Positions 1 through 7,986 of a stretch of 64,000 nt of DNA are shown piece after piece. The stretch is from Amycolatopsis cihanbeyliensis (GTDB taxonomy: Bacteria; Actinomycetota; Actinomycetes; Mycobacteriales; Pseudonocardiaceae), in NCBI RefSeq assembly GCF_006715045.1, contig NZ_VFML01000001.1, positions 5,738,001 to 5,802,000 on the forward strand, given 5' to 3'. The translations under genes and the position numbers were made by a program. Positions within the stretch are counted from its first letter, which is position 1. The number at the start of each line of letters is the position of its first letter. A model generated the notes under the pieces. The model was not told the DNA's origin, searched no databases, and worked only from the letters and a program-made list of their open reading frames with translations.

Positions 1-32
1 CCCGGTTGATCAGTCGTGTCAACCCGTGCACT

Positions 33-60
33 TTGAGCCTGCGCGCCGAGGTGGTAGAAA
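33..60 (+). promoter_or_regulatory. Candidate promoter of the esterase operon
   Basis: TTGAGC at 33-38 and TAGAAA at 55-60 are separated by 16 bp and resemble a housekeeping sigma promoter. The inverted repeat at 68-87 lies just downstream, where transcription would begin. This is pattern matching only. Confidence 0.35.
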
Positions 61-67
61 GACGGTA

Positions 68-87
68 CGGAATGACAAGTCATTCCG
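68..87. promoter_or_regulatory. Perfect 9-bp inverted repeat, candidate TetR-type operator
   Basis: CGGAATGACAAGTCATTCCG is a perfect palindrome with 9-bp arms and a 2-bp centre. It lies four bases before the Shine-Dalgarno sequence of the esterase gene at 105 and just after a candidate promoter. Size and position fit a repressor operator. The TetR gene at the end of the same gene string (3800) is the obvious candidate regulator, but no second copy of the site was seen near that gene. Confidence 0.55.
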
Positions 88-104
88 CCTGAGGAGGTGC
101 CGGC

Positions 105-1085
105 ATGGCCACGCCGAAGGTGACCGGGAACGAGACCGGCAGGGTGCCGGCCCCCGCGGTCGAGCACCGGGAGGGTGCGAGCCGGCGGTCGCGCCTGCTG
201 GCCGTGTTCCTCCGCGTGTTCGTCCGCCCGGTGCTGGCCGCGTACGGGCGGCTGCCGAAGCTGCCGTGGCCGTTCGGGCTGATCGACCGGATGGCGTTCG
301 TGCTACGCGCCCGGCACGGCACCGAGCGTTCCGCGGTTCGCCTGCCGAATTGCCGCGCGGAGTGGGTCCACGCCAAGGGAGCCGGTTCCCGGCGGGCCGT
401 GCTGTACCTGCATGGTGGTGCCTTCGTCTGCTGCGGGCTGCGTACCCATCGCAGGCTGGCCTCCGAGATGTCCGCCGCGGCCGGTGGCCCGGTGCTCAAT
501 GTGGACTATCGGATGCTTACCGCGGCCGTACCGATCAGCGCGGCTGTCGCGGACGGGGTCGACGGTTATCGCTGGTTGCTGGACCAGGGTTTCGGCCGGG
601 AAGAGATCGTGATCGCCGGTGACTCGGCCGGCGGGTACCTGGCCTTCCAGGTCGCGTTGGCGGTCGCCGGGCAGGGCCTGCCGGCGCCGGCGGCGGTGGT
701 GGCGATGTCCCCGTTGACCGATCTGGACCCGAGCGCCAAGCTCGCCCATCCGAACGCCCGGCTGGATCCGGTGTTCCCGCCCGCCGTCCTCACCGCCGTC
801 GGAGAGCTCGCGGAGCGGGTGGCGGGCGAGCGTGGCAACGGTATGTCCCCTGTGGATGCCGATCTCGGCGCCATGCCACCGACGTTGATTCAGGCCGGCT
901 CCACCGAACTGCTGCTACCGGATGCCGAACTGATGGCGCGGCGGCTCGCCGGGGCGGGCGTCGCGGTGCGGCTGCAGGTGTGGGAGCGGCAGGTGCACGT
1001 GTTCCAGGCCGCGGCCGACCTGATCCCGGAGGGCAGGACCGCCATCGGTGAGATCCGCGATTTTCTGGACGAGGTGGCCGGATGA
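105..1085 (+). CDS. Alpha/beta hydrolase, hormone-sensitive-lipase family esterase
   Basis: A 326-residue esterase or acetyl-hydrolase of the HSL family. The oxyanion-hole motif HGGAF is at residues 103-107 and the nucleophile elbow GDSAGG at 172-177 (Ser174); an Asp and a His (VHVF) near the C-terminus complete a plausible triad. A hydrophobic stretch near residues 31-48 may tether it to the membrane. The start is the ATG preceded by GAGGAGG at 91-97. The stop overlaps the next ATG (ATGA), so it is translationally coupled to the monooxygenase. The order esterase, BVMO, SDR resembles lipR and neighbours in the mycobacterial mymA operon, which suggests lipid or ester metabolism; the substrate is unknown. 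Confidence 0.85.
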   Translation: MATPKVTGNETGRVPAPAVEHREGASRRSRLLAVFLRVFVRPVLAAYGRLPKLPWPFGLIDRMAFVLRARHGTERSAVRLPNCRAEWVHAKGAGSRRAVLYLHGGAFVCCGLRTHRRLASEMSAAAGGPVLNVDYRMLTAAVPISAAVADGVDGYRWLLDQGFGREEIVIAGDSAGGYLAFQVALAVAGQGLPAPAAVVAMSPLTDLDPSAKLAHPNARLDPVFPPAVLTAVGELAERVAGERGNGMSPVDADLGAMPPTLIQAGSTELLLPDAELMARRLAGAGVAVRLQVWERQVHVFQAAADLIPEGRTAIGEIRDFLDEVAG

Positions 1086-2641
1086 CGGGGCAGCCGGACT
1101 ACGAGGTCATCGTCGTCGGCGCGGGGTTCGGCGGCCTCGGTGCGGGCATCGCGCTGCGGGACGCCGGTATCGAGGACTTCCTGATCATCGAGCGGGCCGG
1201 GGACATCGGTGGGACCTGGCGGGACAACACGTATCCGGATGTCGCCGTCGACCTGCCCTCGTTCACCTACCAGTTCTCCTTCGAGAAGAACCCGGACTGG
1301 TCCCGGGTGTTCCCCAAGGGCAGCGAGGTCAAAGCCTATATCGACCACTGCGCGGAGAAGTACGGGCTGTGGCAGTTCATCCGGCTGAACACCGAGATGA
1401 CCGCGCGGACCTGGGACGAGGACAACCACCTGTGGCGGATCAGCCTGCGCGAGGGCGAGCTCACCTGCCGTTACGTGATCACCGCGCTCGGCGCGTTCAT
1501 CGACCCGCGCACCCCGGATATTCCCGGCCTCGATGACTTCGCGGGAAAGGTGCTGCGTACCGCCGCCTGGGACCACCGGCACGACCTGGCCGGCGAGCGG
1601 GTCGCGGTGATCGGCACGGGTTCCACGGCGGTGCAGCTCATTCCCAAGGTGGCGAAGGTGGCCAGGCGGCTCACCGTGTTCCAACGCCGGGCGATCTGGG
1701 TGTTCGCCAAGCCCGACCTGAGGATCCCGCCGGCGGTCCGGACGCTGTTTCGCAGGTTGCCGTTCATCCAGAGCGTGGTGCGCGGGATCACCGCGGCGGT
1801 CGTCGAACTGTTGCTGGTCGGCGTGATCGTGTCCGGGAAACCGGGCTCCTTCGTGGCGAAGCGGGCCGAGCGGGCGATCCGCGGCTACCTGCGTACCCAG
1901 GTGCGGGATCCCGAACTGCGCCGCAAGCTCACCCCGGACTACGGGTTCGGCTGCAAGCGGCCCAGCGTGTCCAACACCTACTACAGGACCTTCACCAGGG
2001 ACCATGTGGAGCTGGTGACCGAGGGCATCGAGCGGATCACTCCGACCGGGGTCCGCACCAGGGATGGCCGCGAGCACGAGGTGGACACGTTGATCCTGGC
2101 CACCGGGTTCCGGCTGGCGAATGATCCGGAGAACTACCGCAAAGTGCCGGTGCGCGGGCGGGACGGCTTCGATCTCGCGGACTTCTTCGCCACCCAGCAG
2201 GTGCAGGCCTACGAGGGCGTGAGCATTCCCCGGTTGCCGAACAGCTTCTTCATCTTCGGACCGTTCTCCTGGACCGGAAGTTCCTGGCACGTGATGGTCG
2301 AGACCCAGGCACACCACGCGATCCGGGTGATCACCGAGGCGAGGCGGCGTGGCGCGACCGCGGCCGAGGTGACGCAGGAGGCCAACGATCGGTTCTTCGC
2401 GTTCGCCCACCGTCGGGCGAGCAGGTCGTTGCTGTTCAGCAATGACTGCGGCAGCGCGAACACCTACTACATCGATCATCATGGCGACTTCTCGCTGCTG
2501 CGCCCGACCACGGCCTTGCAGGCATGGTGGTCCAGCCGCCGGTTCTCGCTCGACGACTACCGGTACCGGGACCTGCCCGCCGCGGCACCGAACGGGAAGG
2601 CGGTGGGCGAATGGGACCGGCCGACCACGAAGTCGCCGTGA
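1082..2641 (+). CDS. Flavin-containing Baeyer-Villiger-type monooxygenase
   Basis: A 519-residue FAD- and NADPH-dependent monooxygenase, expected to insert oxygen into a ketone or aldehyde. The FAD Rossmann motif GAGFGG is at residues 13-18 and the NADPH motif GTGSTA at 178-183. The family fingerprint FxGxxxHxxxW is recognisable at 153-163 (FAGKVLRTAAW), but the usual His is Arg here. The C-terminus ends in a typical segment (RPTTALQAW, then FSLDDYRYRD) that recurs in the remnant just downstream. It starts inside the stop of the esterase. The closest functional analogy is MymA (Rv3083), inferred from gene order and family. Confidence 0.85.
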   Translation: MTGQPDYEVIVVGAGFGGLGAGIALRDAGIEDFLIIERAGDIGGTWRDNTYPDVAVDLPSFTYQFSFEKNPDWSRVFPKGSEVKAYIDHCAEKYGLWQFIRLNTEMTARTWDEDNHLWRISLREGELTCRYVITALGAFIDPRTPDIPGLDDFAGKVLRTAAWDHRHDLAGERVAVIGTGSTAVQLIPKVAKVARRLTVFQRRAIWVFAKPDLRIPPAVRTLFRRLPFIQSVVRGITAAVVELLLVGVIVSGKPGSFVAKRAERAIRGYLRTQVRDPELRRKLTPDYGFGCKRPSVSNTYYRTFTRDHVELVTEGIERITPTGVRTRDGREHEVDTLILATGFRLANDPENYRKVPVRGRDGFDLADFFATQQVQAYEGVSIPRLPNSFFIFGPFSWTGSSWHVMVETQAHHAIRVITEARRRGATAAEVTQEANDRFFAFAHRRASRSLLFSNDCGSANTYYIDHHGDFSLLRPTTALQAWWSSRRFSLDDYRYRDLPAAAPNGKAVGEWDRPTTKSP

Positions 2642-2817
2642 TCGGGCGCCCCGAGCAGCCCGGATGTCACGTCACCTCGCTCGATCGTGAACTGGGCACG
2701 TATCAGGTCAACTCATCCGGCGATATGCCTTACATTCGACCGTCGTCGGTGCTGTCGGCCCGGCGGTGGAGCAAGCGATTCGATCTGGACGACTACACGT
2801 ACCGGGTGAGCAGATGA
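2611..2817 (+). pseudogene. Internally deleted second Baeyer-Villiger monooxygenase (68-codon remnant)
   Basis: An open frame of 68 codons runs from ATG 2611, inside the 3' end of the preceding monooxygenase, to TGA 2815-2817, which overlaps the ATG of the SDR. It begins GPADHEVAVIG, like a BVMO N-terminus up to its first Rossmann strand. It ends GDMPYIRPSSVLSARRW followed by FDLDDYTYRV, which aligns column by column with the C-terminus of the upstream enzyme (GDFSLLRPTTALQAWW, then FSLDDYRYRD). All catalytic and cofactor-binding sequence between the ends is gone. The ancestral operon therefore probably carried two tandem monooxygenases. The peptide cannot be an active enzyme. Confidence 0.8.
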
Positions 2818-3707
2818 GTAGCAGGTGGACAGCGAAGGACATCCCCGACCAGCACGGGCGCACCGTGGTCGTCACCGGGGCGAACAGCGGCCTCGGCCTG
2901 GTCACGGCGAAGGAGTTGGCCGCCGCGGGCGCGCGAGTGGTGCTGGCCTGCCGGGACGTCGCCAAGGGGCGGGCGGCAGCGGCGGAACTGCCCGGCACCG
3001 TGCGGGTGCGTGCGCTCGACCTCGCCGACCTCGACTCCGTGCGGACATTCGCCGACGAACTCGAAGGTCAGGTGGACGTACTGATCAACAACGCGGGCCT
3101 GATGGCGGTGCCCCAGGGGCGCACCAAGGACGGCTTCGAGACGCAGCTCGGGGTGAACCACCTCGGGCACTTCGCGTTGACCGGGCTGCTGCTGGACCGG
3201 ATCACCGACCGGGTGGTCACCCTGTCCAGCTTCCTGCACCGGTTGGGTCGCATCCGGCTGGCGGATCCGAACTTCTCCGCCGGGTACCGGCGCTGGTCCG
3301 CGTATGGCCAGGCCAAGCTGGCGAATCTGATGTTCGCCTACGAGTTGCAGCGCAGGCTCGAGGCGGCGGGATCCGGCGTGCGTTCGATGGCCGCGCACCC
3401 CGGGTATGCCGCGACCAACCTGCAGGGCAGGACCGAATCGATCCAGGACCTCGGGATGAAGCTGATGAACCGCGTCATCGCGCAGAGCGCGGAAGGGGGC
3501 GCGCTGCCGACGCTGCACGCGGCCACAGTCCCGGAACTGCCCGGCGGCTCGTTCATCGGGCCGAATCGTCCGGGGGAGATGAGCGGGTACCCGCACCGGG
3601 TCGGTTCGAACAAGGCTTCCCGTGACCGGGAGATGCAGCGGCGACTGTGGGAGCTGTCCGAAGACCTCACCGGCGTGCGGTACCGCTTCGAAGCCGCCCG
3701 GAGCTAG
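2814..3707 (+). CDS. Short-chain dehydrogenase/reductase, retinol-dehydrogenase/WWOX-like
   Basis: A 297-residue SDR. The cofactor motif TGANSGLG lies near residues 21-28, NNAG near 92, and the catalytic YGQAK (YxxxK) near 165. The NNAG and YxxxK context matches the protochlorophyllide-reductase/retinol-dehydrogenase-like group common in actinomycetes. The ATG at 2814 overlaps the stop of the monooxygenase remnant (ATGA), so coupling survived the deletion upstream. It probably oxidises or reduces an alcohol/ketone handled by the neighbouring monooxygenase; the substrate is not predictable. Confidence 0.85.
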   Translation: MSSRWTAKDIPDQHGRTVVVTGANSGLGLVTAKELAAAGARVVLACRDVAKGRAAAAELPGTVRVRALDLADLDSVRTFADELEGQVDVLINNAGLMAVPQGRTKDGFETQLGVNHLGHFALTGLLLDRITDRVVTLSSFLHRLGRIRLADPNFSAGYRRWSAYGQAKLANLMFAYELQRRLEAAGSGVRSMAAHPGYAATNLQGRTESIQDLGMKLMNRVIAQSAEGGALPTLHAATVPELPGGSFIGPNRPGEMSGYPHRVGSNKASRDREMQRRLWELSEDLTGVRYRFEAARS

Positions 3708-3799
3708 GAGCTGTCGAAGGAGGTACCTGCGCAAGGTGATGCGGCGGGCGCGCCTTGTTGAACACAGCCTGGCGCCGACGGGTGGGATACTCGGAGGCG

Positions 3800-4426
3800 A
3801 TGACGACAGCAGCGGATCGGGCGGCGGAACGGGCGGAGCAGCGGCGCGCGGAGATCGTGCACGCGGCCTTCAAGGTGTTCACCGAGCGCGGGTACCACCA
3901 GGCGGGGATCGCGGACATCGCGAACGAGCTGGGGATCGGCCACGGGACCTTCTACCGGTACTTCGCCAACAAGCGGGACATCCTGATGCACGTACTGGCC
4001 GACGCGGCCGAGCGGCTGATGTCGGTGATGGCCTTCGCCGACCCGCGGGCGACCGACACGGTGGCCGAGTACCGCGCGCAGGTGGAGCAGATCTGCGACC
4101 GGCTGTTCACGCTGTTCGTCGAGGATCCCGAGGTCGTGCGCCTGATGTTCGTGGAGGCCCTCGGCGCGGACCCGGAGATGACCGCGCTCACCCTGGACAC
4201 CTACCGCGGCCTGGCCAAGGGAACCGAGCTGTACCTGCGCAACGGCGTCGAGAAGGGCTTCCTGCGCGCGGACCTGGACACCGAGGTGACGGCCCAGGCG
4301 TTGATCGGGGTGATCATCTCCTGCGGGCTGTCCCTGCTGACCGCGAAGGACCCCGCCGCCCAGCGGGAAAGGTGGATCCAGGCGGGTACGCGGGTGATGT
4401 TCGAGGGCATTCGTTCGCCCGAGTGA
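3800..4426 (+). CDS. TetR/AcrR-family transcriptional regulator
   Basis: A 208-residue regulator with an N-terminal TetR helix-turn-helix (IADIANELGIGHGTFYRYF, then NKRDIL) and a helical ligand-binding domain. The start at ATG 3800 (MTTAADRA) follows GGAGG at 3793-3797 with very short spacing; an in-frame upstream start at 3755 is possible but adds residues atypical for the family. It lies 92 bp after the SDR in the same direction. It may control the esterase-BVMO-SDR operon through the palindrome at 68-87. The gene ends 14 bp before a six-unit repeat array. Confidence 0.85.
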   Translation: MTTAADRAAERAEQRRAEIVHAAFKVFTERGYHQAGIADIANELGIGHGTFYRYFANKRDILMHVLADAAERLMSVMAFADPRATDTVAEYRAQVEQICDRLFTLFVEDPEVVRLMFVEALGADPEMTALTLDTYRGLAKGTELYLRNGVEKGFLRADLDTEVTAQALIGVIISCGLSLLTAKDPAAQRERWIQAGTRVMFEGIRSPE

Positions 4427-4440
4427 GGCCGTGGCTACGC

Positions 4441-4566
4441 GAACGGCCAACTCGCGTACGGGAACGGCCAACTCGCGCGCATGAATGGCCAACTCGCGCG
4501 CATGAATGGCCAACTCGCGCGCGTGGAGGGCAAACACGCGGACGGGAGCGGCAAACACGCCGGGAG
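4441..4566 (+). repeat. Array A: six tandem 21-bp repeats between convergent genes
   Basis: Six contiguous 21-bp units start at 4441, 4462, 4483, 4504, 4525 and 4546. Each contains the core GGC(C/A)AAC(T/A)CGC. Units 2-4 are nearly identical and units 5-6 have the AAACACGC variant. The array fills almost the whole gap between the tetR stop (4426) and the stop of the convergent glycerol kinase gene (4578). Related arrays occur at 15783, 19981 and 41644, each also between convergent genes. Because 21 is a multiple of three the array reads as a heptapeptide repeat in some frames, but no gene is credible there. Confidence 0.9.
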
Positions 4567-4577
4567 CGCCTGCGGTG

Positions 4578-6095
4578 TCAGCCGCCCGCGCGGTGCGGGC
4601 GCATCCAGCCGAAGGTGAGTTCGACGGCGCGCTGCCAGCTGGCGTACTCCTCGGCCCTGCGCCGCTCCTCCATCCGTGGCAGCCACTGCGCGGCCCGGTG
4701 CCAGTTGCGTCGCAGGCCCTCCAGGTCCGGCCAGTAGCCGACGGCGAGCCCGGCCGCGTAGGCCGCGCCCAGCGACACCGTCTCGGCGACCATCGGGCGC
4801 ATCACCGGCACGGCGAGCACGTCCGCGACGAACTGCATCAGCAGGTGGTCGGCCGTCATCCCGCCGTCCACCTTGAGCTCGGCCATGCGCAGGCCGGAGT
4901 CGGCGTTCATCGCGTCCACCACCTCGCGGGTCTGCCAGCCGGTGGCCTCCAGCACCGCGCGGGCGAGGTGGCCCTTGGTGATGTAGGAGGTGAGCCCGAC
5001 GATGATGCCGCGTGCCTCACTGCGCCAGTGCGGGGCGAACAGCCCGGAGAACGCGGGCACGATGTAGCAGCCTCCGTTGTCCTCCACCGTGCGGGCCAGC
5101 GTCTCGATCTCCGGGGCGCTGGTGATCAGTCCGAGCCCGTCCCGGAACCACTGCACCAGGGATCCGGTGATCGCGATCGAGCCCTCGAGGGCGTAGCGCG
5201 CCGGCTCGTCGCCGATCCGGAAGGCGACCGTGGTGAGCAGGCCGTGGGTGGAGTGCACCGGTTCGGTTCCGGTGTTCATCAGCAGGAAGCTGCCGGTTCC
5301 GTAGGTACATTTCGCCTCGCCCGGCGCGAAGCAGGTCTGCCCGAACAGGGCGGCGTGCTGGTCGCCGAGGGTGGCGGCGATGCGGATGCCGGGCACCACC
5401 CTGCGGGTGTCCCCGTACACCTCCGTGGAGGACCGGATCTCCGGGAGCATCCGGCGTGGGATGCCGAAGAAGCACAGTAGCTCCTCGTCCCAGTCCAGGG
5501 TGCCGAGGTTCATCAGCAGGGTGCGGCTGGCGTTGGTGACGTCGGTGACGTGCACGCCACCGTCCGTCCCGCCGGTCAGGTTCCAGATCAGCCAGCTTTC
5601 CATGGTGCCGAACAGCACGTCCCCGCGTTCCGCGCGCTCGCGCAGCCCGGGAACGTGCTCCAGCAGCCAGCAGACCCGCGGCGCGGAGAAGTACGTGGCC
5701 AGCGGCAGCCCGCAGCGTTCCCGGACCTGTTCCGCACCGGGAGCCGCGCCGAGCCGGTCGACGAGCTCATCGGTGCGGGTGTCCTGCCAGACGATCGCCC
5801 TGCTGACCGGGACCCCGGTGTGCCGGTCCCACAGCACGGTGGTCTCCCGCTGGTTGGTGATACCCAGCGCGGCGATCCGGTTCGCCTCGATACCCGCCTC
5901 GCGCAGCGCCTGCGGCACGATCCGGTCCACGTTCCGCCAGATCTCCACGGCGTCGTGTTCGACCCAGCCCGGCTTGGGGAAGTGCTGGTGGTGCTCACGC
6001 TGTGCCACGGACACCAGCCTGGCGCGGTGGTCGAACAGGATGCACCGGGTCGAGGTGGTTCCCTGGTCGATCGCCATCACGTACTTCTGTGCCAT
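4578..6095 (-). CDS. glpK: Glycerol kinase (first copy)
   Basis: A 505-residue FGGY-family kinase that phosphorylates glycerol to glycerol 3-phosphate with ATP. The N-terminus [15 protein letters not shown] is the phosphate-binding loop, and the ITNQRET and WQDTRT motifs are typical of glycerol kinases. Full length. It lies 12 bp downstream of the IclR regulator on the same strand, so the two are probably co-transcribed. A second glycerol kinase sits in the divergent glpFKD operon at 7987, with clear similarity throughout. Having a regulator-linked kinase as well as the operon kinase is unusual and suggests duplication. Confidence 0.93.
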   Translation of the reverse strand: MAQKYVMAIDQGTTSTRCILFDHRARLVSVAQREHHQHFPKPGWVEHDAVEIWRNVDRIVPQALREAGIEANRIAALGITNQRETTVLWDRHTGVPVSRAIVWQDTRTDELVDRLGAAPGAEQVRERCGLPLATYFSAPRVCWLLEHVPGLRERAERGDVLFGTMESWLIWNLTGGTDGGVHVTDVTNASRTLLMNLGTLDWDEELLCFFGIPRRMLPEIRSSTEVYGDTRRVVPGIRIAATLGDQHAALFGQTCFAPGEAKCTYGTGSFLLMNTGTEPVHSTHGLLTTVAFRIGDEPARYALEGSIAITGSLVQWFRDGLGLITSAPEIETLARTVEDNGGCYIVPAFSGLFAPHWRSEARGIIVGLTSYITKGHLARAVLEATGWQTREVVDAMNADSGLRMAELKVDGGMTADHLLMQFVADVLAVPVMRPMVAETVSLGAAYAAGLAVGYWPDLEGLRRNWHRAAQWLPRMEERRRAEEYASWQRAVELTFGWMRPHRAGG

Positions 6096-6107
6096 CAGCA
6101 GCCTCCG

Positions 6108-6872
6108 TTACCTGGCAGCCCCGAGATCGCGGGACACCGCGCGCGCCGCGTCCCGGACATAGCCGACCACAGTGGAGTTCGGCCGGGAGCGGGAGTCGCA
6201 GATCCGTTCCACGGCACCGGACACCCCGATCGCGCCGACCACGAGCCCCCCGTAGGAGCGGATCGGTGCCGCGATACCGGCCTCGCCTGGCATCGACTCC
6301 TCGACCTCGGCGGCCCAGCCGGCGTCCCGCACCTCGGCCAGTACGCGGGCGAGCGCCTGCGTGCCACCGATGGTGCGCCGGGTGAATGACTCCAACGCGC
6401 CGCGCTGCACGGTAGCGGCGAGGTCGGTGTCGTAGGCGAGCAGCACCTTGCCCAGCGCGGTGGCGTGCAGCGGGAGCAGGGTGCCGACGTCGAGTGTCTG
6501 GAGCGTGTCATCCGGGCGGAACACGTGGTGCACGACCAGCACGCTGCCCTCGGCAACCGCGCCGATGCGCACCGCCTCCCCGCTGCGCGAGGCGAGCGCG
6601 TCCGCCCAGTTGATCGCCCTTGACCTGAGCTCGTTGACGTCCAGGTAGCTGGTGCCAAGATGCAGCAGCGCGGCGCCGAGCTGGTACTTGCCGGTGGCGG
6701 GGTCCTGCTCGACGAAGCCGACCGCCTGCAGGGTACGGAGGATGCCGTGCGCGGTTCCCTTCGCCAGTTCCAGCGAACTGGCGATCTCGCCGACGCCGAG
6801 GCGTCCCGAGCCGCGGGCGAGCAGTCGCAGGATCGCCGCCGCGCGCTCGATGGATTGGACCGGACCAGGCAC
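6108..6872 (-). CDS. gylR: IclR-family regulator of glycerol metabolism (GylR-like)
   Basis: A 254-residue IclR-family repressor: winged helix at the N-terminus (PVQSIERAAAILRLLARG, then ASSLELAKGTAHGILRTL) and a C-terminal effector-binding domain. The GTG start at 6872 fits the family start (VPGPVQSIERA); a longer frame to 7016 would run through the operator region. In Streptomyces GylR controls the gylCABX glycerol operon, and here the gene diverges from glpF-glpK-glpD. Two copies of the same inverted repeat (TCGACA-N-TGTCGA), one 30 bp before this gene and one upstream of the glpF promoter, are its likely operators, implying autoregulation. Confidence 0.85.
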   Translation of the reverse strand: MPGPVQSIERAAAILRLLARGSGRLGVGEIASSLELAKGTAHGILRTLQAVGFVEQDPATGKYQLGAALLHLGTSYLDVNELRSRAINWADALASRSGEAVRIGAVAEGSVLVVHHVFRPDDTLQTLDVGTLLPLHATALGKVLLAYDTDLAATVQRGALESFTRRTIGGTQALARVLAEVRDAGWAAEVEESMPGEAGIAAPIRSYGGLVVGAIGVSGAVERICDSRSRPNSTVVGYVRDAARAVSRDLGAAR

Positions 6873-6901
6873 GCGGCCGAACCTAGCGCGTCGACGTGGG
6901 G

Positions 6902-6914
6902 TCGACAATGTCGA
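6902..6914. promoter_or_regulatory. Candidate GylR operator, regulator-proximal
   Basis: TCGACAATGTCGA has perfect 6-bp arms around one base. It lies 30 bp upstream of the IclR-family start codon and shares its arms with the site at 7015-7031, which supports autoregulation. Confidence 0.6.
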
Positions 6915-7014
6915 ACACGCGGTGGGTAACGAACGAGGTCGTCCGCACGGGCCATGAGCTGGGTCACAGTCGCGGCAGAGTAATCGGACGAACCGGATCC
7001 AACCAGGCCCTGGC

Positions 7015-7031
7015 ATTCGACATTGTCGAAT
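7015..7031. promoter_or_regulatory. Candidate GylR operator, glpF-proximal
   Basis: ATTCGACATTGTCGAAT is a perfect palindrome with 8-bp arms around one base. It ends nine bases before the -35 box at 7040. The same TCGACA-N-TGTCGA core occurs at 6902-6914 on the other side of the divergent region. Confidence 0.65.
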
Positions 7032-7039
7032 TGGGTTCG

Positions 7040-7068
7040 TTGACCTCCGGGAAACCCCTGCTTAATGT
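7040..7068 (+). promoter_or_regulatory. Promoter of glpF-glpK-glpD
   Basis: TTGACC at 7040-7045 and TAATGT at 7063-7068 are separated by 17 bp, an excellent housekeeping-type promoter. It lies just downstream of the operator at 7015-7031 and 82 bp before the glpF start. Confidence 0.65.
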
Positions 7069-7149
7069 CCAGCCCGACCCCGCGGGTTGTAGGAGCCGTC
7101 AACGCTGCCGCCCTTCCGGCGCGCAGCCTCGTTTCAGGTCGGAGGAGAC

Positions 7150-7977
7150 ATGGTCGAACGTCTCAAGGCCCGTGGGCTCGTCGGCGAGATGGCCGCCGAG
7201 TTCGCCGGCACGTTCATCCTCATCATGTTCGGATGCGGGGTCGTGGCCCAGGTCGCCGCGGCCGAGATCGGCGATCACGACAGCATCGCCTGGGCCTGGG
7301 GACTCGGCGTGATCCTCGGGGTCTATGTCGCCTCGCGGGTCAGCGGTGGGCACATCAACCCCGCGGTCACCGTGGCGCTCGCGGTGTTCCGCGACTTCCC
7401 GTGGCGCAAGGTCGGCCCGTACGCGCTGGCGCAGACAGCGGGCGCGTTCGTGGCCGCGTTGCTGGTCCGGTGGAACTACTCCGAGATTCTGTCCAGTGTG
7501 GATCCGGAGCACACCGTCGAGACGCAGGGCGTGTTCTCCACCCTGCCCGGCAACGGGGTGCTGCCGATCAGCGACCTCGGTGCCTTCCGGGACCAGATCA
7601 TCGGTACCGCGATCCTGCTGTTCCTGGTGGTGGCCATCACCGATATGCGCAACCTCGCCCCGCCACCCTTCCTCGCCCCGGTGGTGGTCGGTTTCGTCGT
7701 GGTCGGCATCGGAATGGCCTGGGGCAGCGCCGCGGGTTACGCGATCAACCCGGCCCGCGACTTCGGACCCCGGCTCGCCTCGTACCTCACCGGGTACGGC
7801 ACGGCCTGGCTGGACCAGCATGGCCATCCCTATTTCTGGGTCCCGATAGCCGGGCCACTGATCGGCGGCATCATCGGCGTCGGGGCCTACCGCCTGCTCA
7901 TCGGGCGTTTCCTGCCGCCGGCCGAACCGCCGCTCGAACCCGCCCCCGTCCCGGCCGCGACTGCCCAGAAAGCCTGA
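7150..7977 (+). CDS. glpF: Glycerol uptake facilitator (MIP/aquaporin family)
   Basis: A 275-residue membrane channel of the major intrinsic protein family. The two pore half-helices carry GGHINPAVT and AINPARDFGPR; the Asp after the second NPAR is the residue typical of glycerol facilitators rather than water-only aquaporins. Six membrane spans are apparent. GGAGGAG at 7141 precedes the ATG. It is the first gene of glpF-glpK-glpD, ten bases before glpK, and should admit glycerol by facilitated diffusion for immediate phosphorylation. Confidence 0.93.
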   Translation: MVERLKARGLVGEMAAEFAGTFILIMFGCGVVAQVAAAEIGDHDSIAWAWGLGVILGVYVASRVSGGHINPAVTVALAVFRDFPWRKVGPYALAQTAGAFVAALLVRWNYSEILSSVDPEHTVETQGVFSTLPGNGVLPISDLGAFRDQIIGTAILLFLVVAITDMRNLAPPPFLAPVVVGFVVVGIGMAWGSAAGYAINPARDFGPRLASYLTGYGTAWLDQHGHPYFWVPIAGPLIGGIIGVGAYRLLIGRFLPPAEPPLEPAPVPAATAQKA

Positions 7978-7986
7978 GGAGCACCC

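Noticed and set aside
890..2482. 530-codon minus-strand frame opposite the monooxygenase
   Set aside because: Arg/Gly/Pro-rich composition, no domain; shadow of a GC-rich gene with clear motifs on the plus strand.
4441..4566. CRISPR array
   Set aside because: Units of 21 bp are directly contiguous with no unique spacers, and no cas genes occur in the window.
3622..4737. Long plus-strand open frame with heptapeptide repeats (ERPTRVR, EWPTRAH)
   Set aside because: It overlaps the TetR gene in another frame and its repeats are only the 21-bp DNA array read as codons.
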